From NCBI GenBank assembly GCA_017467905.1, contig JAFUKD010000009.1, positions 1-63,778 of the forward strand: DNA of 63,778 nucleotides, in the 5' to 3' direction. Source of the DNA: Phascolarctobacterium sp. GTDB taxonomy: Bacteria > Bacillota > Negativicutes > Acidaminococcales > Acidaminococcaceae. The notes below the pieces were generated by a model. The model did not search any database, had not been told where the DNA came from, and saw only the letters and a list, made by a program, of their open reading frames with translations. Positions 23,273-32,788 of this stretch are shown here, one piece after another. Both the position numbers and the translations under genes were made by a program. The number at the start of each line of letters is the position of its first letter. Within the stretch, counting starts at the first letter, position 1.

Positions 23273-25123
23273 ATGGGAATAGAAAACAAGCCTAAAAAAT
23301 CAATGCTCTACTACTATTTGATGACCCTTATGATTTTAATGGTTATCAATACCTACGTCGTACCTACTTTCTTTAGTCCAAAGGTACACGAGCTTCCGTA
23401 TGGAACCTTTATCCAAATGTTGGACGAAGATAAATTTTCCAAAGTGGAAATTACCGATAAGCGCATAGCTGCTTTAGGCAAGGGTGCAGACGAACAGCAG
23501 ATTTATGCTACAGGTCGTGTGGATGACCCTCAGCTGGTTGACCGCCTGATGAAAAGCAAGGTAGAATTTAGTCAGGTTGTTCCCAAGGAAGACAGCTTTA
23601 TTGTAAGCTTCTTTAAAAATTGGGTATTCCCCATTTTACTCTTCTTTGCTTTGGGACAGCTTTTTATGCGCTATATGGGAAACAGAATGGGCGGCAATGC
23701 CATGACCTTTGGCAAAAGCAATGCCAAGGTGTATGTTGAGGCGCAAACCGGCAAAAGCTTTGCTGACGTAGCAGGACAGGACGAGGCGAAGGAAGCTTTG
23801 ATGGAAATGGTGGATTTTCTCCATAATCCTTCCAAATATAAAGAGATTGGTGCCAATATGCCTAAAGGAGCCCTTTTGGTTGGACCTCCGGGTACGGGCA
23901 AGACCCTGTTAGCGAAAGCAGTTGCCGGCGAAGCAAAGGTTCCCTTCTTCTCCATTAGCGGCAGTGAGTTTATTGAAATGTTTGTGGGCATGGGTGCTGC
24001 CCGCGTTCGTGATTTGTTTAAGCAAGCAGAGGACAAGGCTCCCTGCATTGTGTTCATAGACGAGATTGATGCCATTGGCAAGCGTCGCGATAGCGGACAA
24101 TTTGGTGGTAATGACGAGCGTGAGCAAACCTTGAACCAGCTGCTTTCCGAAATGGATGGCTTTGATGGCAGTAAGGGCGTAGTAATTTTGGCGGCAACCA
24201 ACAGACCGGAAACCTTGGACAAAGCACTGCTTCGCCCCGGTCGTTTCGACAGACGTATTCCCGTGGAGTTGCCTGACCTGCAAGGTCGCGAGGCAATCCT
24301 TAAGGTGCACGCTAAAAATATTAAGGTTGCAGAGGACGTAGATTTTCGCGAACTGGCAAGAGCAACTGCCGGTGCTTCCGGTGCAGAGCTTGCAAATATT
24401 GTGAACGAAGCTGCTCTGCGTGCAGTGAAAATGCAGCGCAGGGTAGTGGAGCAGGCAGATTTGGAAGAATCCATTGAGATTGTTGTGGCAGGCTATCAAC
24501 GTAAGGGAGCAGTAATCTCCCCAGAAGAAAAGAAGGTTATTGCTTACCACGAAATTGGACACGCACTGGTAGCGGCAATGCAAAAGCATTCTGCGCCCGT
24601 CCATAAGATTACCATCATTCCCCGTACTAACGGTGCCTTGGGGTACACTATGCAGATTAGCGAAAACGATTCCGTCTTGATGAAGAAGGAAGAGCTTTTC
24701 AATAAGATTGTTACCATTACCGGTGGCCGCAGTGCCGAAGAAATTGTTTTTGGTAGCATTACCTCTGGCGCTGCTAACGATATTGAGCAGGCAACCCGTA
24801 TTGCCCGGGCAATGGTAACACGTCTGGGCATGACGGAAGAGTTCGATATGATGGCAACGGAAATTGTCAACAACATGTATCTTGGCGGTGACGCTTCCCT
24901 CCAATGCAGTGCAGAAACCGCGGGCAAGATTGATGCCAAGGTTTTAGAAATCATTAAGGATGCCCACGCTAAGGCAAGGGTAATCTTGAGTGAGAACCGG
25001 GAGAAGCTGGACGAGCTGGCTGCATACCTCTTGGAGAAAGAGACTATTACCGGCGAAGAATTTATGTCTATCTTGAATGGTGACGAAGAAGAGCTTGCGA
25101 AAGTAGAAGAACAAGAAGCATAA
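23273..25123 (+). CDS. ftsH: ATP-dependent zinc metalloprotease FtsH
   Basis: The protein has 616 residues. Two N-terminal membrane helices (about 10-28 and 110-128) flank a periplasmic domain. An AAA+ domain follows with Walker A GPPGTGKT, pore motif MFVGMGA, Walker B CIVFIDEID and an SRH with LRPGRFDR. The zinc protease motif is HEIGH at 426-430, where HEAGH is usual. It degrades membrane and regulatory proteins. The ATG at 23273 is used because AAGGAGATGA precedes it; the ATG at 23255 lies upstream of that site. It is monocistronic, with a terminator shared with the convergent kor operon. Confidence 0.93.
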   Translation: MGIENKPKKSMLYYYLMTLMILMVINTYVVPTFFSPKVHELPYGTFIQMLDEDKFSKVEITDKRIAALGKGADEQQIYATGRVDDPQLVDRLMKSKVEFSQVVPKEDSFIVSFFKNWVFPILLFFALGQLFMRYMGNRMGGNAMTFGKSNAKVYVEAQTGKSFADVAGQDEAKEALMEMVDFLHNPSKYKEIGANMPKGALLVGPPGTGKTLLAKAVAGEAKVPFFSISGSEFIEMFVGMGAARVRDLFKQAEDKAPCIVFIDEIDAIGKRRDSGQFGGNDEREQTLNQLLSEMDGFDGSKGVVILAATNRPETLDKALLRPGRFDRRIPVELPDLQGREAILKVHAKNIKVAEDVDFRELARATAGASGAELANIVNEAALRAVKMQRRVVEQADLEESIEIVVAGYQRKGAVISPEEKKVIAYHEIGHALVAAMQKHSAPVHKITIIPRTNGALGYTMQISENDSVLMKKEELFNKIVTITGGRSAEEIVFGSITSGAANDIEQATRIARAMVTRLGMTEEFDMMATEIVNNMYLGGDASLQCSAETAGKIDAKVLEIIKDAHAKARVILSENREKLDELAAYLLEKETITGEEFMSILNGDEEELAKVEEQEA

Positions 25124-25127
25124 TATA

Positions 25128-25157
25128 AAAGGCTCCGCAAAACTGCGGAGCCTTATT
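25128..25157. terminator. Bidirectional terminator between ftsH and kor operon
   Basis: AAGGCTCCGC pairs with GCGGAGCCTT. T-rich sequence follows on the plus strand (ATTTTTTG) and the minus strand (TTATATT). Confidence 0.85.
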
Positions 25158-25164
25158 TTTTGCC

Positions 25165-25695
25165 TTATAATTTTACCAAGTCCATACCGAGTTGAAGAGC
25201 TTGCTTGTTAACCTCTTCCGTTCCCTTGGGAACGCGGTTCAGTACAGCCTTAACCAAGGATTCTTCGGAAACGATATTGGTAATCTTAACCAATGCGCCC
25301 AAAGCGATGATGTTAGCAAACAGCGCCTTGCCCAAAACTTCTTTAGCAGAATGGGTAATGGGCAGCTCATAAATCTTGCCGCTGTGAGTAGGTAATTTGC
25401 TTACAAAGAGGCTATCGGTTACAAGGATGCTTTCCGGAGAAAGGTCGGCACTGTATTTATTGGCGGCCTCTTGGCTCATGGCAAGGAGCAGGTTGGGCTC
25501 GGTAACTTTAGGGAAGTGGATAGCTTCGTCGCTAATCATAACTTCGGATTTAGAAGAGCCGCCGCGTGCTTCCGGACCATAGGATTGGGACTGAATGGCG
25601 AGCTTGCCATCTAAGAGTGCAGCTTCTGCTAAGATGATGCCGGCAAGAATCAAGCCTTGACCGCCGGTGCCAGACAAACGTAATTCTTGTTTCAT
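25165..25695 (-). CDS. korC: 2-oxoacid:ferredoxin oxidoreductase, gamma subunit
   Basis: This 176-residue protein begins with the nucleotide-fold signature RLSGTGGQGLILAG and contains YGPEARGGSSKSE, typical of the gamma subunit of 2-oxoglutarate- and related oxidoreductases. It completes the four-subunit enzyme that cleaves a 2-oxoacid with CoA, yielding acyl-CoA, CO2 and reduced ferredoxin. Its start overlaps the korB stop. It is the last gene of the D-A-B-C operon. Confidence 0.9.
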   Translation of the reverse strand: MKQELRLSGTGGQGLILAGIILAEAALLDGKLAIQSQSYGPEARGGSSKSEVMISDEAIHFPKVTEPNLLLAMSQEAANKYSADLSPESILVTDSLFVSKLPTHSGKIYELPITHSAKEVLGKALFANIIALGALVKITNIVSEESLVKAVLNRVPKGTEEVNKQALQLGMDLVKL

Positions 25696-26525
25696 TATTT
25701 ATTACCTCCCTGCGCACGAGCGATAAGTTCGTCATAAGCTTCGGTATATTCCTTACGGTCATTGTTTTCATACAATACGCCAATGGGGAATTTGCCTGCG
25801 CGTTGTTCATCAGTCATTTTATTCCAAGCTGCCAGCATAACCGCGTGGTCTCTTTGCCACTTCATCATATCAGCAGGACCGCCAATTTTGTTTTGACGAC
25901 CAAAGGAAATGGGACAGCCGGAAACAGCTTCGATAAGGCTAAAGCCCTTATGCTCAATACCTTTAGCAATTAAATCTGCAAGGATTTGTGCGTGGAAGGT
26001 AGTGCCGCGTGCTACAAAGGTAGCGCCTGCTGCTTTAACTAATTCGGTAATGTCAAAGGAAGGTTCAATGGTATTGTAGGGAGCGGTGGTAGCCTTGCTG
26101 CCTTGAGGAGTCATAGGGGAATATTGACCGCCGGTCATACCGTAGATGCTGTTGTTATACAGAATAACAGTCATATCAATGTTGCGGCGTGCAGCGTGAA
26201 TAAGGTGATTGCCGCCAATGGCAGTAGCGTCGCCGTCGCCGGTAACAACAATTACCTTCAAGGACGGGTCAGCCAATTTAACGCCGGTTGCTACGGGGAG
26301 CGCCCTGCCATGAGCAGAGTGAACAGTGTTAAAATCCAAATAACCGGAAGCACGACTGCTGCAGCCAATGCCAGAGATAACAGCAACATTGTCTTTGTCC
26401 AAGCCTAATTTATCAATAGCCTTGACAATAGTACCGGTAACAACACCGTTACCGCAGCCCGGACACCAAATGTGAGGCAGACGGCCGGGACGGAAATATT
26501 TATTGATTAAGGTTTCCATACTCAT
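25695..26525 (-). CDS. korB: 2-oxoacid:ferredoxin oxidoreductase, beta subunit (TPP-binding)
   Basis: This 276-residue protein has the thiamine diphosphate-binding segment VTGDGDATAIGGNHLIHAAR and, before it, WCPGCGNG and SGIGCSSR with cysteines typical of this subunit. The YNNSIYGMTGGQYSPMTP motif is also conserved in Kor/Vor beta chains. The order relative to alpha and gamma favours 2-oxoglutarate as substrate, but branched-chain or other 2-oxoacids cannot be excluded. Confidence 0.9.
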   Translation of the reverse strand: MSMETLINKYFRPGRLPHIWCPGCGNGVVTGTIVKAIDKLGLDKDNVAVISGIGCSSRASGYLDFNTVHSAHGRALPVATGVKLADPSLKVIVVTGDGDATAIGGNHLIHAARRNIDMTVILYNNSIYGMTGGQYSPMTPQGSKATTAPYNTIEPSFDITELVKAAGATFVARGTTFHAQILADLIAKGIEHKGFSLIEAVSGCPISFGRQNKIGGPADMMKWQRDHAVMLAAWNKMTDEQRAGKFPIGVLYENNDRKEYTEAYDELIARAQGGNK

Positions 26526-26542
26526 AGTTCTTCTCTCCTCTC

Positions 26543-27682
26543 TTACAGTGCCATGGCTTTCTTAATTTCTGCCAGCAGCTGCGCAGGAGTTGCCGGTTCG
26601 TTATCGTATTTAGCATAGCTGGTTACGGGAACCTTGCCTGCTACGGCACGTTCAACTTCCAGAACATATTGACCGCAGTTCAGCTCGTGTACCATAATTC
26701 CCTTAACCTTGTCAGCTAATGCCTTCATTTGTTTTTCTGCAAAGGGCCAAATGGTGATGGGGCGAACCAAACCAACCTTTAAGCCTTCCTTGCGCGCACG
26801 GTCAACTGCTTCATAAGCGGTACGCGCACCGCCACCAAAGGCAACAACTGCGTATTCAGCATCTTCCATGCGGTAATCTTCAACTTGAACAATGTCTTCC
26901 AAATTGTCATACAGCTTGTGGTATTGACGGTCAGCAGCCTCACGGGTAGCCGCAGGGGTACCTTTTGGGAAGCCGGTTTCGTCATGCACAAGACCGGTAA
27001 CATGCCAGCGGTAGCCACTGCCAAAGGCAGGCATTGCAGGAACAAGGCTTTCATCAGTTGCGTAAGCCTTGAACTCTTCCGGCGGGCAGGTAGGTTGTTT
27101 GCGCTCTGCTTGGGGGATTTCATCGTAGTTATCAGGAAGCTCAATTCTTTCGCGCATATGACCAATAACTTCGTCCATCAAAAGAATTACGGGAACACGA
27201 TATTTTTCGCTGAGTGCGTAAGCACGCAGGGTAAGCTCGAAACATTCAGGAACACTTGCCGGAGTAAGAGCAATAAGCCAATGGTCGCCATGGGTGCCCC
27301 AACGAGCCTGCATAATATCACCTTGGGAAGGAGAGGTGGGTTGACCTGTGGAGGGACCCACACGTTGTACGTTAACAATTACCATGGGAATTTCTGCCAT
27401 GCAAGCATAGCCAATCAATTCCTGTTTTAAAGAAAAGCCAGGGCCGCTGGTTGCGGTCATAACTTTTTTGCCTGTTAAGGATGCACCAATGATTGCGCCC
27501 ATGGAAGCGATCTCGTCTTCCATTTGGATAAACTTGCCGCCAACCAAGGGCAGTCTTTCTGCTAAGGATTCGGCAACTTCAGTGGAAGGGGTAATGGGGT
27601 AGCCACCGAAAAATTTAACGCCTGCGGCAATGGCGCCTTCAACAACTGCTTGGTTACCCTGCAGCAGTAAAATTCTGGACAT
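26543..27682 (-). CDS. korA: 2-oxoacid:ferredoxin oxidoreductase, alpha subunit
   Basis: This 379-residue protein has the pyrimidine-binding motif GGYPITPSTE (about residues 26-35), MEDEIASMGAIIGAS, the TATSGPGFSLK block and RVGPSTGQPTSPSQGD, all typical of the 2-oxoglutarate oxidoreductase alpha chain. It provides the second half of the thiamine site and the CoA-proximal domain. It lies 17 bp upstream of korB and downstream of the ferredoxin-like korD. Confidence 0.92.
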   Translation of the reverse strand: MSRILLLQGNQAVVEGAIAAGVKFFGGYPITPSTEVAESLAERLPLVGGKFIQMEDEIASMGAIIGASLTGKKVMTATSGPGFSLKQELIGYACMAEIPMVIVNVQRVGPSTGQPTSPSQGDIMQARWGTHGDHWLIALTPASVPECFELTLRAYALSEKYRVPVILLMDEVIGHMRERIELPDNYDEIPQAERKQPTCPPEEFKAYATDESLVPAMPAFGSGYRWHVTGLVHDETGFPKGTPAATREAADRQYHKLYDNLEDIVQVEDYRMEDAEYAVVAFGGGARTAYEAVDRARKEGLKVGLVRPITIWPFAEKQMKALADKVKGIMVHELNCGQYVLEVERAVAGKVPVTSYAKYDNEPATPAQLLAEIKKAMAL

Positions 27683-27700
27683 TTACTTCACTCCTTTGGC

Positions 27701-27883
27701 TTATTTCTCTACAAAAATAGCATAGTCGGGGCAACGCAGTTCGCATTGACCGCACTTAATGCAGTTTTCTTCGTTTACAGCTTCAATTTTTTCAATCTCA
27801 CTTAAAGCAAGAACTTTTTTAGGGCAGAACGCAGCACAAATGCCACAGCCTTTGCAGCGCTCGGTGATAATTTTTAAACTCAT
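27701..27883 (-). CDS. korD: 2x[4Fe-4S] ferredoxin subunit of the 2-oxoacid oxidoreductase
   Basis: This 60-residue protein has two CX2CX2CX3C motifs, CKGCGICAAFCPKK near residue 10 and CIKCGQCELRCPDY near 41. It is the electron-transferring delta subunit and the first gene of the kor operon (minus strand), with AAGGAGGAGG before its ATG. The operon makes acyl-CoA and reduced ferredoxin, which could feed the hydrogenase 1.1 kb away. Confidence 0.92.
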   Translation of the reverse strand: MSLKIITERCKGCGICAAFCPKKVLALSEIEKIEAVNEENCIKCGQCELRCPDYAIFVEK

Positions 27884-28091
27884 AATAGTCCTCCTCCTTA
27901 TAGAAAACCAAAAATTAGAATTTGCCCGTTAAGCATTTCACCATAAGTATATTATATGAAATCTTGTTAACATATTAAAGCATTTTAAGGTATTTTTGCG
28001 AAGAAATTTTATTGCTACAACTGGCAATAAAGCTTCGGAGTGGGTATAATAGCATTAGATGTGTATGTGTAGCTTTACAGGAGGCAAGGTC

Positions 28092-28763
28092 ATGCAGATA
28101 GATGTTAAGCTGCCCAAGGAAACAAGGATAAAACTGGCGGCAGAAGAAATTTTTTCTAAATATGGATACGAGAAGGCAACCTTAGATTCCATCATTGCTT
28201 TGGCTGACGTGGGTAAGGGAACTGTTTATAAATATTTTGGCAATAAGGAGCAGCTCTTTTATAAATTAGTTGCAGAAAAAAACATACCATTTGTGGAAGC
28301 CCTGCAGCAGGCAGTGGATGCTGAAAACGAGCTGGAAAGCAAGCTTATTGCCTATTTTACTGTCTTAGTGGATTTTTACCGTAACAATAGGGCATTGTGG
28401 CAGATAATTTATTTTGAAATGCTTAACAATAGCTATTGCGCTTTGATTTTTGACGAAGATGACAAGCCCATGGTTGTTTCGCGCTATAGTGAAGATTTGC
28501 TTAGCGAAGAGTTTAAGGAGCGTTACCTACGCTACCACGGGCTACTCATTTCGGAATTCAACATCCTGAAGCTGCTTGTAGAAGATGGAATGAACAACGG
28601 TGAGCTGAAACAAGGAGATGCGAGGATATCTGCAAGCCATCTATTTTTTGGAGTGGCGATGGGTATCTTCCATCACACACACCAGCTTGAAAAGACAATG
28701 TCCTATAGCCATATGGCGAAAATTATTGTGGATCGCTTCCTGTATGGTGAAGCTACAAGGTAA
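28092..28763 (+). CDS. TetR/AcrR-family transcriptional regulator
   Basis: This 223-residue protein has an N-terminal helix-turn-helix (residues 10-55: AAEEIFSKYGYEKATLDSI and GKGTVYKYFGNKEQLF), followed by a helical ligand-binding domain of no recognised specificity. AGGAGG sits 7 bases before the ATG at 28092. It is divergent from the kor operon, which is an obvious candidate target. This is suggested by position only. Confidence 0.88.
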   Translation: MQIDVKLPKETRIKLAAEEIFSKYGYEKATLDSIIALADVGKGTVYKYFGNKEQLFYKLVAEKNIPFVEALQQAVDAENELESKLIAYFTVLVDFYRNNRALWQIIYFEMLNNSYCALIFDEDDKPMVVSRYSEDLLSEEFKERYLRYHGLLISEFNILKLLVEDGMNNGELKQGDARISASHLFFGVAMGIFHHTHQLEKTMSYSHMAKIIVDRFLYGEATR

Positions 28764-28830
28764 TATTGGCAGGAAGTATAAGGTTTGTAGAAATAAGGAA
28801 GCGTCTGGATAGAACATATACATATATAAA

Positions 28831-28878
28831 AGGCAGATGATGAATTAGTTTTATACTAATTATTTATCTGCCCTTTTT
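28831..28878 (+). terminator. Terminator after the TetR gene
   Basis: The long hairpin has outer arms GGCAGAT and ATCTGCC, with inner AATTAGT/ACTAATT pairing. It is followed by TTTTTC. The shape and some bases resemble the hairpin in the IS1182 leader at 63614-63660. Confidence 0.8.
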
Positions 28879-29027
28879 CTTTATTCGTTAATAAGCAGGG
28901 GAGATTGGAAGAAAATTTTTAGCAGGAAAATTTTACTTCTGCATAGAATATTTACAAATGCGAAAGTTGAAGTTTGGGATTTAGCCTTTTAACTGAATGA
29001 TAGAGTTTGATTCAGGAGGATATGGAT

Positions 29028-30482
29028 ATGGAACTAACTGCTGTTGCGCAGCTGCGACGTATGGTATTGGAGCATTTGGCGCGTTATACTTGGGAAGATA
29101 GGCTTGTGGAAAGCGTATATGATATTTTGCAGGAGGTAAGAGAGGATACTCCGCGTTATAGGTGCTGTGTTTATAAGGAAAGAGCGGTTTTAAAGAATCG
29201 TATTGACATGGCGCTGGGGCAAACCTGCGAAGAAAATATTATCGAAGCTTCTAAAAAGACTTTGCATAACGACATAGACAAGACTCTGCCAGTCATTGAC
29301 GTGTTGCCCGCGGCTTGTGACCAGTGCCCCATCGAAGCGTATTTCGTGACTGATGCTTGTCGTCATTGTATTACTCATAAATGTATGAACAACTGTCCCA
29401 GAAAAGCTATCAGTATTATTCAGGATAGAGCTTTTATTGACAGAAACAAATGTGTTGAATGTGGACGCTGCAAAGCGGTGTGCCCCTATGGTGCGATTAT
29501 TGAAATCCACCGTCCTTGCGTGCGTGCCTGCGCTTTGGGAGCAGTACATATTGGCGAGGACAGAAAGGCAAAGATTAACCACGAGATGTGTGTGGAATGT
29601 GGTGCGTGCCGTGCGGCTTGTCCCTTTGGTGCTATTGACGAGCGCAGCAGTATTGTGCCAGTTATTATGAACATCAAGACTGGTGCTAAGGTTATTGCAA
29701 TGGTTGCGCCTTCTATCGTAGGTCAGTTTGGCTTGAAGGTTAAGCCAGACCAGATTTATACTGCTTTGAAGATGGCGGGCTTTAGTGAAGTAGTAGAGGT
29801 GGCTATTGGGGCTGATATTGTTAGCGTGGAAGAGGCAGAGGAATATATGGAGAAGGTTCCTACTAAACAGCCTTATATGACCAGCTCATGCTGCCCTGCT
29901 TTCGTGAAGATTGTAAAAAAATATGTGGGTGATGCTACGGATAAAATTTCTCACACGGTTTCCCCTATGGTGGCAACTGCTCGTTGGCTTAAACAGCAGA
30001 ACCCGGATGCCGTTACTGTTTTCATAGGTCCGTGCATTGCCAAAAAATCTGAAGCCAAGGACACCCCTGAATATGTAGATTATGTGCTGACCTTCGAGGA
30101 AGCGATGTGCCTGATGGAAGGTAAGGATATTAAGGTAGAAAATGTTGAGGCTGTAGAATTTGTACGCGATGGCTCTAAGGTTGGCTTGGGCTTCCCCTTG
30201 ACTGCAGGCGTGACTGCCGCAGTGAACGCTACTGTTGGCGCCAAGGGCGGTAGCGTGCGGGCAACCCATTATGCTGCTGGCGTAGATAAGTGCGTAACAG
30301 ATTTAACTGCTGTAGCAAAGGGTACTATAGATTGCAGCTACTTTGAGGGAATGGCTTGCTCCAATGGTTGTATTGATGGACCGGGCACAGTTGGCGACTT
30401 CCGCTTGACCAAGGTTGCCTTGACTAAATACGCAGAGGTAGCTCCTGTAACTGCCGCTGTGGACAGCAAACATATTAAATAA
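29028..30482 (+). CDS. Monomeric [FeFe] hydrogenase, group B-like
   Basis: The protein has 484 residues. An N-terminal domain carries [4Fe-4S] motifs (CRHCITHKCMNNCP, CVECGRCKAVCP, CVECGACRAACP). The H-cluster domain follows with L1 TSSCCPAFVKIV, L2 FIGPCIAKKSEA and L3 YFEGMACSNGCIDGPG. The L1 and L2 forms (CCPAF, GPC) are those of group B enzymes, not the classical TSCCPGW/MPC pair. It would take electrons from ferredoxin and make H2, or have a sensory or redox-balancing role. The ATG at 29028 is 8 bases after AGGAGG. The maturases HydEFG are not in the window. Confidence 0.85.
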   Translation: MELTAVAQLRRMVLEHLARYTWEDRLVESVYDILQEVREDTPRYRCCVYKERAVLKNRIDMALGQTCEENIIEASKKTLHNDIDKTLPVIDVLPAACDQCPIEAYFVTDACRHCITHKCMNNCPRKAISIIQDRAFIDRNKCVECGRCKAVCPYGAIIEIHRPCVRACALGAVHIGEDRKAKINHEMCVECGACRAACPFGAIDERSSIVPVIMNIKTGAKVIAMVAPSIVGQFGLKVKPDQIYTALKMAGFSEVVEVAIGADIVSVEEAEEYMEKVPTKQPYMTSSCCPAFVKIVKKYVGDATDKISHTVSPMVATARWLKQQNPDAVTVFIGPCIAKKSEAKDTPEYVDYVLTFEEAMCLMEGKDIKVENVEAVEFVRDGSKVGLGFPLTAGVTAAVNATVGAKGGSVRATHYAAGVDKCVTDLTAVAKGTIDCSYFEGMACSNGCIDGPGTVGDFRLTKVALTKYAEVAPVTAAVDSKHIK

Positions 30483-30502
30483 TTATTGACTATGGTAATT
30501 TA

Positions 30503-30537
30503 ATGCGAAGGGTAAATAGCCCTTCGCATTCTTTTGA
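30503..30537 (+). terminator. Terminator after the hydrogenase
   Basis: AATGCGAAGGG pairs with CCCTTCGCATT and is followed by CTTTTG. Confidence 0.75.
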
Positions 30538-30572
30538 AATATATCTTTGTGAAAATAAGTGAGGTGTGGTAA

Positions 30573-32257
30573 ATGGGTAGGCGCGTTATGGAAGTTGCTC
30601 TAGGCAATGAGTCCGCTGATATCTTAATCGCAAATGGCAAGGTTGTTGACGTGTTGACAGGAGAATTGTCATTGCGGAGGGAGTTATCGCAGGCGTAGGT
30701 GATTATCACCAAGGCAAAAGGGTTATTGACGCTACTAATAAATATGTTCTGCCAGGGTTTATCAACACTCATTGCCACGTGGAAAGCTCAATGGCTGTGC
30801 CACAAAATTATTGTGGGGAAGAATTACGCTGGGGCGTAACTACTCTCGTGACTGACCCTCACGAAATTGCCAATGTTGCCGGCGGCGAGGGCGTGAGGTA
30901 TATGCTTGAAGCTACTCGTGAGCTGCCCATCAATTATTATGTACAGGTTCCCAGCTGCGTTCCCGCCACTCCCTTTGAACACGCAGGATGCGTGATGGAA
31001 GCGGAGGATATGGAAGAACTGCTTAACTTAGAGGGTGTTCTTGGACTCGGAGAGATGATGAACGTCCCCGGTGTTTTGGGTAGTGATGCTTCTGTACATG
31101 CTAAGATAGATTTATTTAAGGATAGAATTATTGATGGACATGCGCCAATGGTTAGTGGTAAAGCATTACAAGCCTATGTTGGCTGTGGCATAGCTACGGA
31201 CCATGAAAGCATCAGCTGGGAAGAAGCCAAGGAAAAACTGCGTGCAGGCTTGGCGGTGCTGGTGCGGGAGGGGAGCGCTTCTCGCAATTTAAATGATATA
31301 ATCGAGGGAGCTGTCCGAGATAAAATTTCTACAAGACGAATGGCCTTCTGCACTGATGATAAGCATTTGGCGGATATTCGTCGGGAGGGAACTATTCGCC
31401 ACTGTGTAAGACAGGCCATTGCTTTAGGGCTGGAGCCTGTGCAGGCAATCCAGATGGCGACCATTAACGCTGCGCAAATTTTTGGCTTGCGTAAGTTGGG
31501 AGCGCTTGCTCCTGGTTGGCAGGCGGATGTCCTCGTCGTTGATGACCTTTCCAATTTGAAACCGGAGCATGTCTTCCACAAGGGTGAGGAGGTTTGGGAG
31601 AAGCTCAAGGTTGTTTCGCAAGCTATTGTTAGCACTGACCTGCGAGGTAGCGTGAATGTCGCTGACTTTACAGAAGAAGTTTTTTCTCCTGCCCAGTTTG
31701 CTGTGGACAAGGAATATCCTGTGCTTGAAATTTTACCAGGGCAAATCTTTACAGAGCGTGGCAGCGTGAATGGGAAGGAAGTAGCTTCTTTGCTTGAGGA
31801 AGGCAAGCTGTGCATGCTTGCGGTTCTGGAACGGCATCACGCTACAGGAAATATTGGCATTGGACTTATGCGTGGTTACGGCTTGCGCAAGGGGGCGGTG
31901 GCGACAACTGTTGCTCACGATTCTCATAACTTAATCGTGGCAGGCACTAATGCCAGGGATATGTATGTGGCGGCGCAGGAACTCATTCGCGTACAGGGTG
32001 GTTACACCTTGGTAAGTGAAGGTGCGGTGGTGGATACTTTGCCCCTGCCTATCTGCGGTTTAATGAGCGACGCTCCTGCAGAAGAGCTTATACCTCGCCT
32101 TGATGAGATTACTGCTAAGGCTTGGGCGATGGGCGTGCCTCGTGATATTGATGCCTACATTACTCTTAGCTTTATGGCGCTTCCCGTTATTCCCAAGCTT
32201 CGGGTTACGGATATGGGCGTTTTCGATGCAGAGTATTTTACGTTTATGGAGGGGTAA
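30573..32257 (+). pseudogene. ade: Adenine deaminase, interrupted by a frameshift near the N-terminus
   Basis: From the ATG at 30573 the frame reads ADILIANGKVVDVLTGEL and then runs to a stop at 30699. From about 30665 a second frame continues with IVIAEGVIAGVGDY, YVLPGFINTHCHVESS and the rest of the enzyme to 32257. The join lacks several residues expected between TGE and IVIAEG, so a small out-of-frame deletion is likely. The metal motif HCHVE ends at the point where the longest downstream ORF (GTG 30779) begins, so that ORF alone would lack metal ligands. The remaining domains (DPHEIANV, DDKHLAD, NAAQIFGL) are intact. The intact enzyme would convert adenine to hypoxanthine. Confidence 0.85.
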
Positions 32258-32259
32258 AA

Positions 32260-32757
32260 ATGTTTTTAAGAAAGGCTTTTTTGGATGAAGTTAATGTAGC
32301 CTATCAATGCATTGAAGATGCAAGAGAGTATCATAACCTTCTTGGATTTGTGCAATGGCATCCTGGGTATCCGACTATGAATACCATAGTGGAAGATATC
32401 GAAAAAGGAATAGGCTTTGTGTTTATAGAAGACGACAAAGTTTTAGGATATTGTTGTATAATTATTGGTAATGAACCCGCTTATAATATTATTGATGGTG
32501 CGTGGAAAACGGATAGAGTTTATGCTGTAGTACACAGAATGGCTTTTTCCAAACACAGCAGGGGCAAGAGTTTGTCCGGGCAAGCGATAGACTTAATTAA
32601 AGAATATTGTGTTGAGAATGAGATAGAAGCTATACGTGTTGACACCCAAAAAGAAAATAAACCAATGCAACACATTCTTGCTCGTGAAGGATTTGAATAT
32701 TGCGGTTTGGTGACTTTTGATGGTGGACCAAAACTTGCATATGAGTGGGATAATTAA
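32260..32757 (+). CDS. GNAT-family N-acetyltransferase
   Basis: This 165-residue protein has a GNAT fold. The central strand/pyrophosphate region is VYAVVHRMAFSKHSRGKSLS (R/KxxGx-type loop), followed by AIDLIKEYC and a C-terminal VDTQKENKPMQHILAREGFE. It would transfer an acetyl group from acetyl-CoA to an amine that I cannot specify. It starts 2 bp after the ade stop and may be cotranscribed. Its codon use looks more AT-rich than that of its neighbours. Confidence 0.8.
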   Translation: MFLRKAFLDEVNVAYQCIEDAREYHNLLGFVQWHPGYPTMNTIVEDIEKGIGFVFIEDDKVLGYCCIIIGNEPAYNIIDGAWKTDRVYAVVHRMAFSKHSRGKSLSGQAIDLIKEYCVENEIEAIRVDTQKENKPMQHILAREGFEYCGLVTFDGGPKLAYEWDN

Positions 32758-32788
32758 AATTAGAAGTTTAGTTTGAGGGGGATGATTT

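Noticed and set aside
30779-32257. Treating the 492-codon ORF as a complete adenine deaminase
   Set aside because: It begins just after the HCH metal ligands; the true N-terminus is present upstream in another frame.
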